Assembly: GCA_964353255.1 (NCBI GenBank)
Contig: CAYGVJ010000146.1
Location: 1-13,333, forward strand
Reading direction: 5' to 3'
Length of the DNA stretch: 13,333 nt
Source: VFZS01 sp964353255
GTDB lineage: Bacteria; Acidobacteriota; Terriglobia; Bryobacterales; Bryobacteraceae
The notes below the pieces were generated by a model. The model did not search any database. It saw only the letters and a program-made list of their open reading frames with translations, and was not told the DNA's origin. Positions 6,307 to 13,333 of this stretch are shown here, piece after piece. The translations under genes and the position numbers were made by a program. Numbering within the stretch: position 1 is the first letter of the stretch; every line of letters starts with the position of its first letter.

Positions 6307-8586
6307 GTGCCTGCACTGGGAGCTTCCGATAGCGAGCGTCTTCGTATAGCCCTGTACGGGGCCGTCCAGGGTGTGGGCTTTCGGCCACTGGTATACCGGC
6401 TGGCGACCGAATTGGGCCTGGCCGGCTGGGTGCTGAACTCCAGCGCCGGCCTGACTGTCGAGGTAGAGGGTGGTCGGGAGCGCCTGGAGCGGTTTCTGGC
6501 CCGGCTGGAACGGGAAAAGCCGCCGGCGGCGGTGGTCCTGGCGCGGGAGACCGGTTGGCTGGCTCCGGCGGGCTTTGTCGGGTTCGAGATCCGCTCGAGC
6601 GAGGCCGGGGCGGAGAAGACCGCCAGTGTGCTGCCCGACCTGGCTACCTGCCCGGCCTGCCTGGCCGAGGTTGCCGACCCTACCGACCGCCGGCATGGTT
6701 ACCCCTTCACCAATTGCACCTGCTGCGGGCCGCGATACACCATCGTTCTGGAGATCCCCTACGACCGGCCCAACACCACCATGGGGGAGTTCCGGATGTG
6801 CCCGGCGTGCGCGCGGGAGTACCGGGACCCCGGTGACCGTAGGTTTCACGCCCAGCCCGTTGCCTGCCCGGCGTGCGGGCCGCGGATCTGGATCGAGCCT
6901 CCCGAGCAAGCGCGGCCCGGAGTAGCCCCCCTCCGCCAGGTGGCGGAGGCTCTGGGCGAGGGGGGCATCGTGGCTCTCAAAGGGATCGGGGGTTTCCAGC
7001 TTCTGGCGGATGCCGGAAACGAGGCGGCTATCGAGCGGTTGCGCAGCCTGAAGCGCCGCGAGGAAAAGCCGTTCGCGCTGATGATGCCCACGCTCGAGAC
7101 GGTGCGCCGGTTCTCGGTGACTTCTCCCGCCGAGGAGGCGCTGCTGGCCTCAGCCGCGGCGCCCATCGTGCTGCTCAAACCCCGCGGCGCGCCCGGCATC
7201 GCGCCCAACGTGGCCAAGTCGTCTCCCCATCTGGGCGTGATGCTGCCCTACTCGCCGCTGCACCATCTGCTGATGAAGGAATACCCGCACCCCATCGTAG
7301 CCACCAGCGGCAACTGTAGCGACGAGCCTATCGCCACCGACAACCAGGAGGCGCGCCAGAGGCTGGGCGGCATTGCCGATTTATTCCTGATGCACGACCG
7401 GGGGATAGCGCGGCACACCGACGATTCCGTGGTGCGCCTGGCGCGCGGGCGGGAAAGCGTCCTGCGCCGGGCGCGCGGCTACGCGCCGCTGCCGGTGCGG
7501 GCGCCGCGCGAGTTGCCTGCCGTGCTGGCCGTAGGCGGGCACCTGAAGAACACCGTGGCCATCGCCGTCGGCCGGCAGGTCTTCCTCAGCCAGCACATAG
7601 GCGACCTGGACACGGTCGAGGCCCGCGGCGCCTTCGAGCGCGCCATCCAGGATCTGTGCCGGCTCTACGAGTTCACGCCCGAGGTGGTGGCCTGCGATCT
7701 TCACCCCGACTACGCCTCGACCCAGTGGGCGCGCGCGAGCGGCCTGCCGGTGGTGGCCGTCCAGCATCACCACGCGCACGTGGCGGCCTGCGCCGCCGAG
7801 AACGACGTGCGCGGGGAGTACCTCGGCGTGGCCTGGGACGGCACGGGCTATGGCCTGGATGGAACGGTCTGGGGCGGGGAGTTCTTCCTGGCGCGGGACG
7901 GCTCCTTCGAGCGCATCGCGCACCTGCGGCCTTTCCGCCTGCCGGGCGGGGAAGCGGCGGTGCGCGAAGGCTGGCGCACCGCGGCCAGCCTGCTCTGGGA
8001 ACTTGGAGGCGCGGAGGCAATACCGGACCCAAGGCGACGCGCGCTGCTGGCGCGCATGTTGGAGCGAAATCTGAACAGCCCGCTGACTACCAGCGTGGGG
8101 CGGCTGTTCGACGCGGTGGCTTCGCTGGCCGGGTTGGCGCAGGAGAACCGCTTCGAAGGCCAGGCGGCGATGCTCCTGGAGAGCCAGATGGGTGGGCTGG
8201 CGACTGACGAGTGCTATCCTTTGGAGGGCGACGCGGTGGCCGATTGGGCGCCTCTCGTCGAGGCCGTCCGGATGGACGTAGCGACGGACGTGCCGCGGGC
8301 GCTGATGTCGACGCGGTTTCACAATGCGCTCGTGGCCTGGATCGTGCGGCTGGCCGAGCGAGCCGGGGCCCGCCAGGTGGTGCTGAGCGGCGGGTGTTTT
8401 CAGAACAGTTACCTGGTGGAGCGCGCCGCGACGCTGCTGGAGGCGCGCGGCCACCGCGTCTACACGCACCAGCGGGTGCCGCCCAACGACGGCGGCATCG
8501 CCCTGGGGCAGGCGGTGCTGGCATCGTGGGGCGGGCCTTCAGCCCGCCACCGCGCAGGCGAAACCGCCTGCGCCACAGGAGCCTGA
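6307..8586 (+). CDS. hypF: Carbamoyltransferase HypF, [NiFe]-hydrogenase maturation
   Basis: HypF converts carbamoyl phosphate and ATP into carbamoyl-adenylate and transfers the carbamoyl group to the C-terminal cysteine of HypE, where it becomes the cyanide ligand of the hydrogenase iron. All domains of the 750-residue family are present in 759 residues: acylphosphatase-like (11-97, AVQGVGFRPLVYRLA at 19-33), two zinc fingers (CPAC 115-118 with CTCC 137-140; CPAC 165-168 with CPAC 187-190), YrdC-like (about 207-395, KRREEKPFALMM at 249-260) and Kae1-like (about 405-740, with HHHAHVAAC at 487-495, WDGTGYGLDG at 510-519, SGGCFQN at 694-700 and PNDGGIALGQA at 726-736). The start is uncertain: the GTG at 6307 has AGGGA only 1 nt away; a CTG at 6316 would have better spacing. 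About 16 extra C-terminal residues come from a hairpin repeat. It is the first gene of hypFCDE; its substrate is also the product of the nearby carAB. Confidence 0.95.
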   Translation: MPALGASDSERLRIALYGAVQGVGFRPLVYRLATELGLAGWVLNSSAGLTVEVEGGRERLERFLARLEREKPPAAVVLARETGWLAPAGFVGFEIRSSEAGAEKTASVLPDLATCPACLAEVADPTDRRHGYPFTNCTCCGPRYTIVLEIPYDRPNTTMGEFRMCPACAREYRDPGDRRFHAQPVACPACGPRIWIEPPEQARPGVAPLRQVAEALGEGGIVALKGIGGFQLLADAGNEAAIERLRSLKRREEKPFALMMPTLETVRRFSVTSPAEEALLASAAAPIVLLKPRGAPGIAPNVAKSSPHLGVMLPYSPLHHLLMKEYPHPIVATSGNCSDEPIATDNQEARQRLGGIADLFLMHDRGIARHTDDSVVRLARGRESVLRRARGYAPLPVRAPRELPAVLAVGGHLKNTVAIAVGRQVFLSQHIGDLDTVEARGAFERAIQDLCRLYEFTPEVVACDLHPDYASTQWARASGLPVVAVQHHHAHVAACAAENDVRGEYLGVAWDGTGYGLDGTVWGGEFFLARDGSFERIAHLRPFRLPGGEAAVREGWRTAASLLWELGGAEAIPDPRRRALLARMLERNLNSPLTTSVGRLFDAVASLAGLAQENRFEGQAAMLLESQMGGLATDECYPLEGDAVADWAPLVEAVRMDVATDVPRALMSTRFHNALVAWIVRLAERAGARQVVLSGGCFQNSYLVERAATLLEARGHRVYTHQRVPPNDGGIALGQAVLASWGGPSARHRAGETACATGA
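8530..8573 (+). repeat. Tandem hairpin repeat, copy 2 (3' end of hypF)
   Basis: Two adjacent perfect hairpins: GGCGGGC/GCCCGCC around CTTCA (8530-8548), and GCGCAGGCG/CGCCTGCGC around AAAC (8552-8573). They encode the last residues of HypF and end 16 nt before the hypC ATG. The hypC ribosome site AGGAG (8577-8581) directly follows. In mRNA these stems could affect coupling between hypF and hypC or limit 3' decay. There is no T-tract. Confidence 0.8.
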
Positions 8587-8589
8587 GAC

Positions 8590-8850
8590 ATGTGTCTGGC
8601 TGTGCCGGGAAAGATCGTCAGCATTCTGGAGGAGGACGAGCAGGCAGGGTGGCGGAGCGCCAAGGTGGACTTTGGCGGAGTGCGCAAAGAGGTCTCCCTG
8701 GCCTTCACCCCGGAAGCGGCGATCGGCGACTACGTGCTGGTGCACGTGGGGTTCGCGTTGAGCGTGGTTGACGAGGCAGAGGCACAGAAGATCTTCGAGA
8801 CCCTGCGGGAGATGGAGGAACTGGCCGGCGAGGAGGAGCGCGGTCCGTGA
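8590..8850 (+). CDS. hypC: Hydrogenase maturation chaperone HypC
   Basis: An 86-residue HypC/HybG/HupF-family chaperone that, with HypD, holds the Fe(CN)2CO unit and hands it to the hydrogenase large-subunit precursor. The hallmark N-terminus MCLAVPGKIV is intact, including the essential Cys2 (exposed after removal of Met1). The middle VDFGGVRKEVSL and GDYVLVHVGFALSVVDEAEA are typical OB-fold segments of the family, and a helical acidic tail follows. AGGAG lies 8 nt before the ATG; it starts 3 nt after the hypF stop and overlaps hypD by GTGA. Length is normal. Confidence 0.96.
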   Translation: MCLAVPGKIVSILEEDEQAGWRSAKVDFGGVRKEVSLAFTPEAAIGDYVLVHVGFALSVVDEAEAQKIFETLREMEELAGEEERGP

Positions 8851-9980
8851 AGTACCTGGATGAATACCGGGACGCGGCTCCGGCGCGGCAACTGGCGGAG
8901 TCGCTGCGGCGGCTGGTCAGGCGTCCGTGGACCATCATGGAAGTCTGCGGCGGCCAGACGCACACTATTCTCAAGAGCGGCCTCGAGGATCTGCTGCCGC
9001 CCGAGATCACGCTGGTGCACGGGCCGGGCTGCCCGGTGTGCGTGACGCCGCTGGAGCTGATTGACCGGGCGATCGCGCTGGCCCGGCTGCCGGAGGTGAT
9101 CTTCTGCTCGTTCGGCGACATGCTGCGGGTGCCGGGATCGCGGGGCAGTCTGCTCGAAGCCAAGGCCGGCGGCGCCGACGTGCGCATCGTTTACTCGCCC
9201 CTGGACGCGCTGAAGCTGGCACGCGCCAACCCCGCGCGCCAGGTGGTGTTCTTCGCCGTAGGCTTCGAGACGACGGCGCCGGCCAACGCCGCAGTGGTGT
9301 GGGAGGCGGAACGGCAAGGGGCAGCCAATTTCTCGATTTTGGTGGCTCACGTACTGGTGCCGCCGGCCATGGAGGCGATTTTGAGCTCGCCCAACCGCCG
9401 CATTGATGCGTTCCTGGCCGCGGGTCACGTCTGCACGGTGATGGGTTACGAAGAGTACGAGCCGATTAGCCGGCGCTACCACGTGCCCATCGTGGTGACG
9501 GGCTTCGAGCCGCTGGACTTGCTCGAGGGGATTTACATGGCGGTGGCGCAGCTCGAGTCCGGGCGCGCGGAGGTCGAGAACCAGTACCGGCGCGCGGTGC
9601 GGCGCGAAGGCAACCGGCCGGCGCAGGAGCTGATCCGGGAGGTTTTCGAGATCAGCCCGCGGAAGTGGCGAGGCATCGGCGAGATCCCGTCGAGCGGCTT
9701 GCGGCTGCGCGAGCGCTTCCGCGACTTTGACGCCGAGACGCGGTTCGCAGTGGCCGCCGTGGGCGTCGAAGAGGCCGCGGAGTGCATCGCCGGGCTGGTT
9801 CTCCAAGGGCTGCGCAAGCCGTGGGAGTGTTCGGCTTTTGCGACTCGATGCACGCCTGAGACGCCGCTGGGCGCGCCCATGGTTTCCTCCGAAGGCGCCT
9901 GCGCGGCCTATTATCTGTACGGAAGACGGCAACATGACGGAGTTCAACCTGAGTTGTCCCGTGGCGAGTCCGGCCGATGA
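8847..9980 (+). CDS. hypD: Hydrogenase maturation iron-sulfur protein HypD
   Basis: The scaffold on which iron receives its CN and CO ligands, in complex with HypC. 377 residues with GTG start overlapping the hypC stop (GTGA) and AGGAGGAG 8 nt upstream. Conserved motifs are intact: MEVCGGQTHTI (31-41, Cys34), HGPGCPVCVTP (58-68, Cys62 and Cys65), FCSFGDMLRVPG (86-97), AVGFETTAP (137-145). The 4Fe-4S ligands fit Cys313, Cys328, Cys335 and Cys352 (CTPETPLGAPMVSSEGAC). After the usual family end near AYYLYGR (residue 360) there is a 17-residue polar tail (RQHDGVQPELSRGESGR) read through the start of hypE in another frame; it is probably non-functional and kept because of the overlap. Confidence 0.96.
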   Translation: MKYLDEYRDAAPARQLAESLRRLVRRPWTIMEVCGGQTHTILKSGLEDLLPPEITLVHGPGCPVCVTPLELIDRAIALARLPEVIFCSFGDMLRVPGSRGSLLEAKAGGADVRIVYSPLDALKLARANPARQVVFFAVGFETTAPANAAVVWEAERQGAANFSILVAHVLVPPAMEAILSSPNRRIDAFLAAGHVCTVMGYEEYEPISRRYHVPIVVTGFEPLDLLEGIYMAVAQLESGRAEVENQYRRAVRREGNRPAQELIREVFEISPRKWRGIGEIPSSGLRLRERFRDFDAETRFAVAAVGVEEAAECIAGLVLQGLRKPWECSAFATRCTPETPLGAPMVSSEGACAAYYLYGRRQHDGVQPELSRGESGR

Positions 9981-10980
9981 CCGCGTGCTTCTGGCGCACG
10001 GCGGGGGCGGCCGGCTCATGCACCAGCTCATCGAGAAGGTGTTCCTGCCGGAGTTCTCCAGCGCCGCGCTGGAGGCCCGTCACGACGGCGCCGTTCTGCG
10101 CGTGAACGGCCTGCGACTGGCCTTCACGACCGACTCCTACGTGGTGCGGCCGCTCATTTTTCCAGGCGGCACGATCGGCGACCTGGCGGTGAACGGCACG
10201 GTGAACGATCTGGCCATGTGCGGCGCGCGGCCGCTGTATCTGAGCGCGGGCTTCATCCTGGAAGAGGGGCTGGAGATGGAGACGCTGCGGCTGGTGGTGC
10301 GCTCGATGCGCGAGGCGGTACGGCGCGCGGGCATCGTGCTGGTCACCGGCGATACCAAGGTCGTGGACAAAGGCAAGGGCGACGGAGTTTTCATCAACAC
10401 CGCCGGGATCGGGGTGGTCGAGGCGCCGGCGGATATCGGCCCCGCTGCGGTGCGCTCCGGCGACGCCGTGCTGGTGAGCGGCGACCTGGGGGCGCACGGC
10501 GTAGCGGTGCTCTCAGTGCGGGAAGGGCTGGAGTTTGAGGCGCCGATCGTGAGCGACACCGCGCCGCTGTGGGCGCCGATCGAGGCGCTGCTTCGGGCGG
10601 GGATCGAGGTGCACTGTTTGCGCGATCTGACCCGGGGCGGGCTGGCCTCGGCGCTGAATGAGATCGCGGAGGCGGGCGGCGTGGGCATCCGAGTGGAGGA
10701 AGCCGCGGTGCCGGTTACGGAAGCTGTTCAGGGCGCCTGCGAGATACTGGGACTAGACCCGCTCTACGTGGCTAATGAGGGGCGGTTCGTGGCCTTTGTG
10801 CCGGAAGGCGACGCCGAGCGCGCCGTGGAGGTGCTGCAGCGGCTGCCTGTCTCCGCGGGAGCGGCGCGCATCGGCGCGGTCACGGAAGGCCCCCGTGGCG
10901 TGGTGGCCCTGGAGAGCCGCATCGGCGGTCACCGCGTGTTGGACATGCTCAGCGGCGAGCAGTTGCCGCGGATCTGTTAA
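9934..10980 (+). CDS. hypE: Hydrogenase maturation protein HypE (carbamoyl dehydratase)
   Basis: An AIR-synthase-like (PurM-type) ATPase that accepts the carbamoyl group from HypF on its C-terminal cysteine and dehydrates it to a thiocyanate, the source of cyanide for HypCD. The 348-residue product ends in the diagnostic PRIC with Cys348 as the last residue. Other motifs: AHGGGGRLMHQLI (21-33), FTTDSYVV (64-71), GDLAVNGTVNDLAMCGA (82-98), VTGDTKVV (137-144) and DLTRGGLASALNEIAE. I choose the ATG at 9934 because it follows GGAAG by 8 nt and gives the normal N-terminus; the frame is open further upstream inside hypD but is unrelated there. The start lies 47 bp inside hypD (+1 frame), suggesting coupled translation. 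It is the last gene of the operon; the gene after it is convergent, 9 bp away. Confidence 0.96.
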   Translation: MTEFNLSCPVASPADDRVLLAHGGGGRLMHQLIEKVFLPEFSSAALEARHDGAVLRVNGLRLAFTTDSYVVRPLIFPGGTIGDLAVNGTVNDLAMCGARPLYLSAGFILEEGLEMETLRLVVRSMREAVRRAGIVLVTGDTKVVDKGKGDGVFINTAGIGVVEAPADIGPAAVRSGDAVLVSGDLGAHGVAVLSVREGLEFEAPIVSDTAPLWAPIEALLRAGIEVHCLRDLTRGGLASALNEIAEAGGVGIRVEEAAVPVTEAVQGACEILGLDPLYVANEGRFVAFVPEGDAERAVEVLQRLPVSAGAARIGAVTEGPRGVVALESRIGGHRVLDMLSGEQLPRIC

Positions 10981-10989
10981 GGGGCGGCG

Positions 10990-12399
10990 TCACCGTAACC
11001 GATAGACGATCGACAACTCCGTGCGGGCCACCTCCTGGTAGTGCGCGAGCCACGGGCGGAGATCTTCGCGCGCGGCCAGGGCCAGCTTCGGGTTGAGGGA
11101 GCCGAGGCCATCGACCACCAAGGTGGGGCGGGAGGCGGTCAGTTCCTGGCGGTTGGGCCGCACGAAGTCCTCGGCGACGGCGGCGGTCTGAAATAGGTGA
11201 CGGTCGGCAAAGACGCCGCTCAAAGGCTGGCTCTCCAGGAATCGCGTTCCGGCGGGCAGGCGCGTGTAAGCGAAGAGCTCGGGGCGAAAGCCCCAGACGA
11301 AGAGCGTATCGCCCGGCTTGGCCAGCGCCAGGAGCTGGCGCGCCGCCTGGCGGCTGTCGCGGTCCATGCGGGTGTCGCTCCAGTTCTGGTCGCCGCGCAA
11401 GAGCGTGATGTAGCGGGGGCCGAAACGCGCCAGCGGAAGGGCGAGTAGCAGGATCCCAGCCGCTACTGCGGCGCGTCTATGGGCCATGAGCGTCCAGCCG
11501 CGGGCGGCAGCCAGGGCCATTGCCGGGAGCAGCAGGAAATAGTACCGGGGGAAGAAACGCAGGCCCAAGGCGACGCCCGCCAGCGCCAGCAGCATCCAGC
11601 CTGCAAAACGCCAACGCTCCTCACGTTCCTTCCAGAGCGCGACGGCTGCGCCGGCTACAAGCGCAACGTGGAAGCCGGCCCAGTTGAGCGTGCGTGTCAA
11701 GCCCTCTCCTAGTGGCCGATCCAGAAACGAGTTGGCCGCGTAGATCGAGCCCCATTGCCACACCTGGCGGTAGTAGTCCGCGAGCGAGCCCTCTAACGCC
11801 ATCCAGCCCAAGGCCAGGGCATTGGGCGCCGCGAAGCCAGCCAGCAGCGCCGGCAGCGCGCGCCACTGCCAGAGTGCGCAGGCGGCAAGCACGAAGGCTG
11901 CCTTGGTGCTGACCAGCAACCCGATGCCGGCCGCTACGCCGCTCCAGAACGGCCGCCTGCGCCAGGCCAGGTACACGGCGGCCAGGTGCGGCGCCACCAG
12001 CAGCAGATCGGCGGCCAGCGGGATCACGGCGGAAGGCAGACCGAAGGTGAGGAAGAAGGCCAGCAAGCCGGCCGCGGCCAGGCCCTCGCGCTCGCCCCAC
12101 TTCAAGCGTGCGGCGCGGTAGCCGAGCCAGGTGATCAGAAGCACGTAGAGCGCGCCAGCCATACGCAGCGGCCAGCCGCCTCGCGCGCCCCAGAGCAGGT
12201 AGACGCCCGCGACGAGCGGTGGCTTGTCGAACCATACGTCGCGGTAGAGCGTCTTTCCCTGCGCCAGTTGGGTGGCGGCAGCCAGCGGCAGGTTGTCGTC
12301 CGCCCAAAGGATCCCCACGTGGCAGGCGCGGGTGGCGGCCAGGAGGGCGGCGAGCAGGAGGAAGACGGCCAGTGGGCGCGAGGGCACGTTACAGACCAT
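10990..12399 (-). CDS. Polytopic GT39/ArnT-like glycosyltransferase (PMT_2 family)
   Basis: A 469-residue integral membrane protein of the GT-C fold that uses polyprenyl-phosphate sugars to modify lipids, glycans or proteins outside the cytoplasmic membrane. The first periplasmic loop shows the family signature: acidic pair in LWADDNLPLA (31-40, Asp34/Asp35) and YRDVWFDKPPLVAGVYLLWG (52-71). About ten hydrophobic segments follow (for instance 10-24, 82-96, 107-122, 126-145, 151-178, 180-200, 241-256, 266-280, 285-300, 309-325), and residues about 345-469 form a soluble C-terminal domain with TLFVWGFRPELFAYTRLPAGTRF. The donor and acceptor cannot be told from sequence. The start at 12399 is preferred: the frame is open for 58 more codons, but those overlap the DUF4143 gene on the same strand and do not look like a family N-terminus. 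No strong ribosome site is seen. The stop is 9 bp from the hypE stop, convergent, with no evident terminator between. Confidence 0.85.
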   Translation of the reverse strand: MVCNVPSRPLAVFLLLAALLAATRACHVGILWADDNLPLAAATQLAQGKTLYRDVWFDKPPLVAGVYLLWGARGGWPLRMAGALYVLLITWLGYRAARLKWGEREGLAAAGLLAFFLTFGLPSAVIPLAADLLLVAPHLAAVYLAWRRRPFWSGVAAGIGLLVSTKAAFVLAACALWQWRALPALLAGFAAPNALALGWMALEGSLADYYRQVWQWGSIYAANSFLDRPLGEGLTRTLNWAGFHVALVAGAAVALWKEREERWRFAGWMLLALAGVALGLRFFPRYYFLLLPAMALAAARGWTLMAHRRAAVAAGILLLALPLARFGPRYITLLRGDQNWSDTRMDRDSRQAARQLLALAKPGDTLFVWGFRPELFAYTRLPAGTRFLESQPLSGVFADRHLFQTAAVAEDFVRPNRQELTASRPTLVVDGLGSLNPKLALAAREDLRPWLAHYQEVARTELSIVYRLR

Positions 12400-12439
12400 G
12401 ATAGAGCGCACAGGAGGGCTTAGCAGGCATTTGCCGGGC

Positions 12440-13333
12440 TCAAGCCAGCAAGTGGCCCAGAGGTATGGCCCAGAGTTTCTTTCCCAATGCGACCGCCGAC
12501 CTGCCGTTGTAAGCCAGGATTCCGGCCACGCACTGAGGCGTTCGGTCGAGAAAGGCCCCCAGGCCGGACACATCGGAGTCGGACCAGCGGCTAGCCGCTT
12601 TTACTTCGACGGCCCAAACCTTTCCACCTGCTTCGATGACCAAGTCAACTTCGTGCCTTCCCTGCTCATGCCAATACGAGATCACTGCGTCCGGCAGGTG
12701 AGCCTCCAGGATGGCTGAGATGTTCTGTACTACCCAGGTCTCGAGCAGAGCACCGCGCATCGGCTCCGGTGCGGCGGCATTGAGAGACGAGACCTGGGCC
12801 AAATGGGCGGCGAGCCCGCTGTCTGTGAAATAGACCTTGGGCGACTTGATCAGCCGCGAGGACCGGTTGTTCAGGAAAGGCGGCACCCGACGAACGAGGA
12901 ACGAGGTTTCCAGCAGGTGCAAGTAGCGCGCTGCGGTGGCGCTGGAGAGCTTGGCGTCGCGGGCTAGCATGCTGACGTTCAGGACCTGCGCCGTTCGCAG
13001 CGAGACGAGATTGGCGAGCGTTCGGAACGCGACCAGATCGGTCACCTGCGATAGTTGACGCAAGTCGCGCTCGACATAGGTCTGGACATAGCCACGGAAC
13101 CAGATGCTCGCACCGCGCGGGTCGTCGAGACACACGGGGGGCAGGCCGCCCAGCAGAATCTCGTCGGCGCGCACGGGCTCCGCGGATCCGCGCGGGAGGC
13201 TCTGGTCTTCCAGGAACCGCAATAGCGCCGGCCTCTGGCGAGTCTGGCCCCGGATCTCGCGGCGCGTCATGGGATGCAGGGTGAGGTAGACCGCGCGGCC
13301 GGCCAGCGTTTCCGACACCCGCGCGATGAGGGC
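12440..13333 (-). CDS. AAA_14/DUF4143 ATPase, C-terminal 297 residues (5' end outside window)
   Basis: The C-terminal part of a widespread family of about 400-residue P-loop ATPases with a DUF4143 domain. The window opens inside the end of the AAA_14 domain (ALIARVSETLAGRAVYLTLHPMT, here in two pieces: the family shows 'LAGR' plus 'L-x-P-M'). The Walker A and B motifs would lie beyond base 13333. DUF4143 follows: YVQTYVERDLRQLSQV, a winged-helix segment LNVSMLARDAKLSSATAARYL, LLETSFLVRRVPPF and KVYFTDSGLAAHL. The end has a PD-(D/E)XK-like strand set, YWHEQGRHEVDLVIEAG then WAVEVKAASRWS, resembling a nuclease core (Asp and Glu-x-Lys). Biological role is unknown; the family is common in mobile and toxin-antitoxin-rich genomes. 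The glycosyltransferase start lies 40 bp downstream on the same strand, so co-transcription is possible. Confidence 0.85.
   Translation of the reverse strand, partial: ALIARVSETLAGRAVYLTLHPMTRREIRGQTRQRPALLRFLEDQSLPRGSAEPVRADEILLGGLPPVCLDDPRGASIWFRGYVQTYVERDLRQLSQVTDLVAFRTLANLVSLRTAQVLNVSMLARDAKLSSATAARYLHLLETSFLVRRVPPFLNNRSSRLIKSPKVYFTDSGLAAHLAQVSSLNAAAPEPMRGALLETWVVQNISAILEAHLPDAVISYWHEQGRHEVDLVIEAGGKVWAVEVKAASRWSDSDVSGLGAFLDRTPQCVAGILAYNGRSAVALGKKLWAIPLGHLLA

Noticed and set aside
7381..10031. Long minus-strand frames opposite hypF, hypC and hypD
   Set aside because: The hyp genes on the plus strand have full family motifs; the opposite frames have biased Arg/Ala/His composition only.
12400..12573. 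Longer N-terminus for the glycosyltransferase (58 extra residues)
   Set aside because: It overlaps the DUF4143 coding region on the same strand and does not resemble the cytoplasmic N-terminus of the family.

Overview
This is a high-GC bacterial chromosome window that reads as mostly housekeeping and accessory genes packed tightly on both strands. Recurrent short GC-rich hairpin repeats, a secreted 'YFPLEAGNQWIYR'-type protein and an isolated hydrogenase-maturation cluster are compatible with an Acidobacteriota (Solibacter/Bryobacter-like) genome. That assignment is an inference from style, not a demonstrated identity.

Layout. 1-1826 (minus) carries the start of carB and all of carA, the two subunits of carbamoyl-phosphate synthase, joined by a TGATG stop/start overlap. 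1942-3707 (plus) is a two-gene cassette: an SMC/OLD-like AAA ATPase translationally coupled (ATGA) to a TOPRIM/DUF4276-like protein. This is the architecture of PARIS-like/split-OLD antiphage systems. 3808-4812 (minus) encodes a secreted protein with a C-terminal BsuPI-type domain. 4813-5226 is a gene-free stretch with two repeat families. 5227-5949 (minus) is an OmpA-family lipoprotein with its own promoter, and 6038-6244 (minus) a small two-helix membrane protein. 6307-10980 (plus) is a compact hypF-hypC-hypD-hypE operon for building the Fe(CN)2CO part of [NiFe]-hydrogenase. 10990-12399 (minus) is a polytopic GT39/ArnT-like glycosyltransferase. 12440-13333 (minus) is the 5'-truncated remainder of an AAA_14/DUF4143 ATPase.

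The most interesting structure is around the ATPase/TOPRIM pair. The first 16 codons of carA plus 6 bases upstream (54 bp) occur twice, in the same orientation, at 1779-1832 and 3707-3760, and bracket the cassette. The distal copy starts on the last base of the TOPRIM gene's stop codon and lies 47 bp from the stop of the secreted-protein gene. The simplest reading is that a 1,928-bp unit carrying a candidate defence system entered the 5' end of carA and rebuilt an intact carA start, leaving the original start as a remnant. No integrase or transposase is visible, so the mechanism is open.

Within the hyp operon, genes overlap or nearly abut (hypC/hypD GTGA; hypD/hypE 47 bp), so co-translation is expected. 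HypA, HypB and hydrogenase structural genes are not in the window. A tandem hairpin repeat forms the last codons of hypF and precedes the hypC ribosome site; a second copy at 5058-5112 shows compensatory stem changes.
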